Of a stretch of 9,195 nucleotides of DNA, positions 6,370 to 9,195 are shown piece by piece. Both the position numbers and the translations under genes were made by a program. The stretch's first letter is position 1, and each line of letters opens with the position of its first letter. Under the pieces are notes generated by a model. It did no database searches. It was not told the DNA's origin and saw only the letters and a program-made list of their open reading frames with translations. This DNA comes from an uncultured Clostridia bacterium (GTDB lineage: Bacteria; Bacillota; Clostridia; Oscillospirales; Acutalibacteraceae): positions 1-9,195 of the forward strand of contig CALGCE010000154.1 of NCBI GenBank assembly GCA_937884625.1, read 5' to 3'.

Positions 6370-6394
6370 AACTAAAAAGGGCAGCGGTGATTTT

Positions 6395-7306
6395 ATGAAT
6401 TTAAAGGCTTTTGAGCAAAAATTAACCGATAATAATATTTGCTTTTTTGAAAACGAAAGTATGAAAAATCACACCACCTTTAAAATAGGCGGTAATGCCG
6501 AAATTTTTGTAACGGTTAAAAATACAGAAGAAATGACGCAGGTAATTAAATTTGCAAAGGAATTTAGCGTACCGTATTTTATACTTGGTGCAGGGTCTAA
6601 TATACTAGTGTCGGACGGCGGTATTAAGGGTGCAGTCATAAAAATGTGTTCTGACGAGATTACGGTAAGTGACTGTGAAATCAACTGTTCTTCATCGGTA
6701 AAGTTAAGTAAGGTCTGTAATGTGGCACTAAATAACGGTCTTACGGGACTTGAATTTGCCTACGGAATACCTGCAAGTGTAGGCGGTGCCGTTTATATGA
6801 ATGCAGGTGCATACGGCGGTGAAATGTCGCAGGTGGTAGCATCGGCAGAGTGCGTCGGCAGTGACGGAAATATAAAGACGGTGCCCGTTTGCGATATGAA
6901 ACTCGGTTACAGAACGAGTGTCTTTAAAAACTCTTCTCTTGTTATAACAAAGGTCACTTTTAAACTTAAAAAGGGCGAAAAGGAAGAAATAAACAGCAAA
7001 ATGAACGACCTTTTACAAAGACGAAAGCAAAAACAACCGCTTGAATATCCGAGTGCAGGCAGTACCTTTAAGCGACCGCAGGGGTATTTTGCAGGTGCAC
7101 TTATAGAAAAAAACAATCTTAAAGGACTTACCCTTGGCGGTGCAAAAGTAAGCGAAAAACACGCAGGATTTGTAATAAATACGGGGAATGCCACCGCAAA
7201 TGACGTAAAAAATCTTATTAAAAAGATACAGGATACGGTTTATGAAAACGACGGTGTAAAATTAGAAACCGAGGTTATATTCGTAGGTGAGGAGAAAAAT
7301 ATATGA
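6395..7306 (+). CDS. murB: UDP-N-acetylenolpyruvoylglucosamine reductase (MurB)
   Basis: This 303-residue FAD enzyme reduces UDP-GlcNAc-enolpyruvate with NADPH to UDP-N-acetylmuramate, the second committed step of peptidoglycan precursor synthesis. It shows NHTTFKIGG (25-33), FAD-binding ILGAGSNILVSDGG (63-76), and GLEFAYGIPASVGGAVYMNA (118-137), then GYRTSVFK (171-178). PSAGSTFKRP (219-228) holds the proton-donating Ser223, and ETEVIFVGE near the C-terminus holds the catalytic Glu, probably Glu293. It lacks the insertion of long type I enzymes such as that of E. coli, so it is type II. The ATG at 6395 has GGTGAT (6386-6391) just ahead; the open frame extends upstream into hprK, but that part matches nothing. 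Its stop overlaps the rapZ start as ATGA. Confidence 0.97.
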   Translation: MNLKAFEQKLTDNNICFFENESMKNHTTFKIGGNAEIFVTVKNTEEMTQVIKFAKEFSVPYFILGAGSNILVSDGGIKGAVIKMCSDEITVSDCEINCSSSVKLSKVCNVALNNGLTGLEFAYGIPASVGGAVYMNAGAYGGEMSQVVASAECVGSDGNIKTVPVCDMKLGYRTSVFKNSSLVITKVTFKLKKGEKEEINSKMNDLLQRRKQKQPLEYPSAGSTFKRPQGYFAGALIEKNNLKGLTLGGAKVSEKHAGFVINTGNATANDVKNLIKKIQDTVYENDGVKLETEVIFVGEEKNI

Positions 7307-8160
7307 ACTTGCTTATAGTTACGGGAATGTCTGGTGCAGGTAAGTCACAGGCGGCGAATGCACTTGAAGACATAGGCTTTTACTGTGTGGATAACATTCC
7401 TCCTGCAATAATTCCGGCGTTTGTCGATTTGTCGGCAAGGGGTAACGAGGAACTCGGCAGAATTGCCATAGTTACAGATGTCAGGGGCGGAGATATGTTT
7501 TCTGAGATAACCGAAGTCCTTGAAAACTTGAAGAAAAACAATGTCGAGTACAAGATTTTATTTTTAGATGCAACCGACGAGGTACTTATTAGAAGATATA
7601 AGGAAAACCGCCGTAAGCATCCGCTTTGCGACAAGTACGATATATCTATGTCGGAGGCTATTGCAAAGGAACGTAAGATGTTATCCCATATAAAAAACCT
7701 GTCGGATTATACCATTGATACAAGCCTTGTTTCTATGGCACAACTGAAAGCAGAACTTTCAGAAATATTTTTAGACGGAATTAATGTAGGACTTAAAATA
7801 CAGTGCAAATCTTTCGGTTTTAAGTACGGCTCGGACACAGAAGCGGATATAATAATAGACGTAAGATGTCTGCCAAACCCGTATTATGTTGAGGAACTTA
7901 AAAACAAAACGGGACTTCAAAAAGAGATACAGGACTATGTTATGAACAGTGAGGAATCAAATGAATTCCTTGCAAAAATGATAGACTTTATAGACTATTC
8001 GGTACCGCTTTATGTGAAAGAGGGTAAAAGCCAACTTGTAATCTCTTTTGGTTGTACGGGCGGTAAGCACCGTTCGGTCACCTTTGCCGAACTTTTGTCG
8101 AAACATTTAATCGAGAGCGGATATGCAGTAAGTACGATACACCGTGATATTTTAAAATAA
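7303..8160 (+). CDS. rapZ: RapZ/YvcJ-family nucleotide-binding adaptor protein
   Basis: This 285-residue P-loop protein is of normal length. Its N-terminal kinase-like domain has Walker A GMSGAGKS (8-15), followed by LEDIGFYCVDNIP (21-33) and a Walker B-like LFLDA (86-90). The C-terminal domain shows FGFKYG (171-176), DVRCLPNPYY (186-195) and GCTGGKHRSV (250-259). In E. coli RapZ guides RNase E to the GlmZ small RNA to control glucosamine-6-phosphate synthase; in Bacillus YvcJ the role is less clear, with nucleotide binding and a link to competence. The RNA-adaptor role here is therefore by family only. GAGGAG (7289-7294) is eight bases before the ATG, inside murB, and the four-base overlap implies coupling with wall-precursor synthesis. 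Confidence 0.95.
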   Translation: MNLLIVTGMSGAGKSQAANALEDIGFYCVDNIPPAIIPAFVDLSARGNEELGRIAIVTDVRGGDMFSEITEVLENLKKNNVEYKILFLDATDEVLIRRYKENRRKHPLCDKYDISMSEAIAKERKMLSHIKNLSDYTIDTSLVSMAQLKAELSEIFLDGINVGLKIQCKSFGFKYGSDTEADIIIDVRCLPNPYYVEELKNKTGLQKEIQDYVMNSEESNEFLAKMIDFIDYSVPLYVKEGKSQLVISFGCTGGKHRSVTFAELLSKHLIESGYAVSTIHRDILK

Positions 8161-8176
8161 CGGGTGGGGAGTTTGA

Positions 8177-9067
8177 ATGTCTTTTTGTTCGGATATAAAA
8201 AATGAACTGTCAAACTTAAAGACCTCTGATTGTTGCAAAGAACCGCTTGCTTACGGATTTTTGCTTTTCAGCAGGTCTTTTTCGGTAAAGAGAATATGTA
8301 TGCAGACCGAAAACAGCCGTACCGCACAGTGCTATGCAGACCTTTTGAAATCGGTATACTCTGCCGACGTAAAAATAACCTGCGGAGGTACTAAAAATCC
8401 GACCTATAAGGCAGAGGTTGTAAGCGAGGCGGACAGGCTTAAAATATTGGCGTCGGTTGACTTCGGCGTTTATGACGGACTTATAAACAGGGAATGTTTT
8501 TTACGGGAATGTTGTGTTGCAAGTTTTGTAAGGGGTGCGTTTTTAGCCTGTGGGCATCTCTCAAACCCCGAAGTGTCATACCGTGCGGATTTTCCCGTAA
8601 AGAATGAAAATCTTGCAAAAGAACTATGTAACCTTTTGTCCGAACATTTTATTACGGCACACATTTCACGCAGGGGAAACGGTTTTGTGGTCTACATAAA
8701 ACGCAGTGAAATGATAATAAATCTGTTAACGCTTATGGGTGCATCATCAAGAAGTCTCGAACTTATTGAAACAACCATAATAAAGAGTGTAAAGAATAAC
8801 ACCAACAGAGCAAGAAACTGCGACAGCGGTAATATAACAAGGGCGGTTGAGGCGTCGGTAAGGCAGAGAAAGGCGATAGAATATCTTATTAAGACCGAAA
8901 GGCTTGAAAGTTTGCCGAAAGAACTTTTGTATACTGCAAAACTCCGTCTTGAAAATCCCGATGCAACTTTAAAAGAGTTATGTGCTAAAAGTCACGAGCC
9001 GATAACCGTTTCGGGACTTAACCACCGTCTTAATAGGATAATGGAAATTTATAATGAGCAAAAGTAA
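8177..9067 (+). CDS. whiA: WhiA DNA-binding protein
   Basis: This 296-residue protein belongs to the WhiA family, which fuses a degenerate LAGLIDADG homing-endonuclease fold to a helix-turn-helix. The LAGLIDADG-like core appears as SFVRGAFLACGHLSNP (116-131) and a second repeat near 165-200. The linker NTNRARNCDSGNITRAV (208-224) is a family hallmark. The C-terminal helix-turn-helix is about 247-290 (LPKELLYTAKLRLENP then TVSGLNHRLNRI). In Streptomyces WhiA activates sporulation-division genes; in Bacillus it affects division and chromosome segregation. Nuclease activity is not expected. The ATG at 8177 follows a G-rich site (8162-8171) by five bases and lies 16 bases after rapZ, so it is probably last in this transcript; no clear terminator follows before the window ends. 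Confidence 0.96.
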   Translation: MSFCSDIKNELSNLKTSDCCKEPLAYGFLLFSRSFSVKRICMQTENSRTAQCYADLLKSVYSADVKITCGGTKNPTYKAEVVSEADRLKILASVDFGVYDGLINRECFLRECCVASFVRGAFLACGHLSNPEVSYRADFPVKNENLAKELCNLLSEHFITAHISRRGNGFVVYIKRSEMIINLLTLMGASSRSLELIETTIIKSVKNNTNRARNCDSGNITRAVEASVRQRKAIEYLIKTERLESLPKELLYTAKLRLENPDATLKELCAKSHEPITVSGLNHRLNRIMEIYNEQK

Positions 9068-9195
9068 CAGTGTGAGAATATTCGGTATTGAAATTTTTTA
9101 ATATTATGATTGAGAGATGAAAATGTTTTGATTATCGTTGCTTTTTTACTTATACCATTAGCTTTTACCGTCGCCAATACATACCAGCTATTTAG

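Noticed and set aside
6290..6394. Upstream extension of murB overlapping the end of hprK.
   Set aside because: The extension is the shifted reading of hprK; the ATG at 6395 has a ribosome binding site and matches the family N-terminus.
9110..9195. Open frame at the right edge with a hydrophobic stretch (VAFLLIPLAF) that could start a membrane protein at TTG 9110 or 9128.
   Set aside because: No adequate ribosome binding site or promoter was found, the frame is cut by the window edge, and fewer than 30 codons are visible.
1..9195. CRISPR array, tRNA or rRNA gene, insertion sequence or attachment site.
   Set aside because: No regular direct repeats with spacers, no cloverleaf-like segment, no transposase and no terminal inverted repeats were seen on reading both strands.

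Overview
The window reads as a chromosomal segment of a low-to-moderate G+C Gram-positive bacterium, most likely a clostridial member of the Bacillota. The evidence is the set of HPr kinase/phosphorylase, WhiA, RapZ and MurB in one run, the frequent TTG and GTG starts, and the G-rich Shine-Dalgarno sites. No species can be named from the sequence alone.

Left part, bases 1 to about 2520, is accessory in character. It opens inside a DpnII/MboI-like restriction endonuclease whose N-terminus lies off the left edge. A DNA methyltransferase follows with a one-base overlap (TAGTG). Next is a TipAL-like MerR-family regulator with its own 19-bp-spacer promoter, an inverted-repeat operator, and a good internal ribosome binding site that could yield a separate ligand-binding short form. 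A short HepT-like (DUF86) protein follows from its own promoter, with no nucleotidyltransferase partner in view. Sampled lines of the nuclease gene are about one third G+C, against roughly 42 to 53% in sampled lines of the genes to the right.

Middle part, 2522 to 5242, lies on the minus strand. It reads from right to left as ychF, a small membrane protein of the CmpB-like (putative type IV ABC permease) family, and alr (alanine racemase). Spacing is tight, with a 4-base GTGA overlap between the last two. A strong 14-bp inverted repeat flanked by T-runs on both strands sits between the converging HepT-like and alr genes and should stop transcription from both sides.

Right part, 5243 to 9067, begins with a divergent promoter region of 167 bases. 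The plus-strand run is hprK, murB, rapZ, whiA with gaps of 25, -4 and 16 bases. It joins carbon-catabolite control (HprK), peptidoglycan precursor synthesis (MurB), a nucleotide-binding adaptor (RapZ) and a division-linked DNA-binding protein (WhiA). With alr across the promoter region, the locus has a cell-wall flavour. The yvcK gene often found between rapZ and whiA in Bacillota is absent here. The last 128 bases hold no gene I can support.

I see no convincing wholly new system. The best second looks are the internal TipAS-type start, the solitary HepT-like protein, and the DpnII-like nuclease paired with a methyltransferase that does not have the DpnA architecture.
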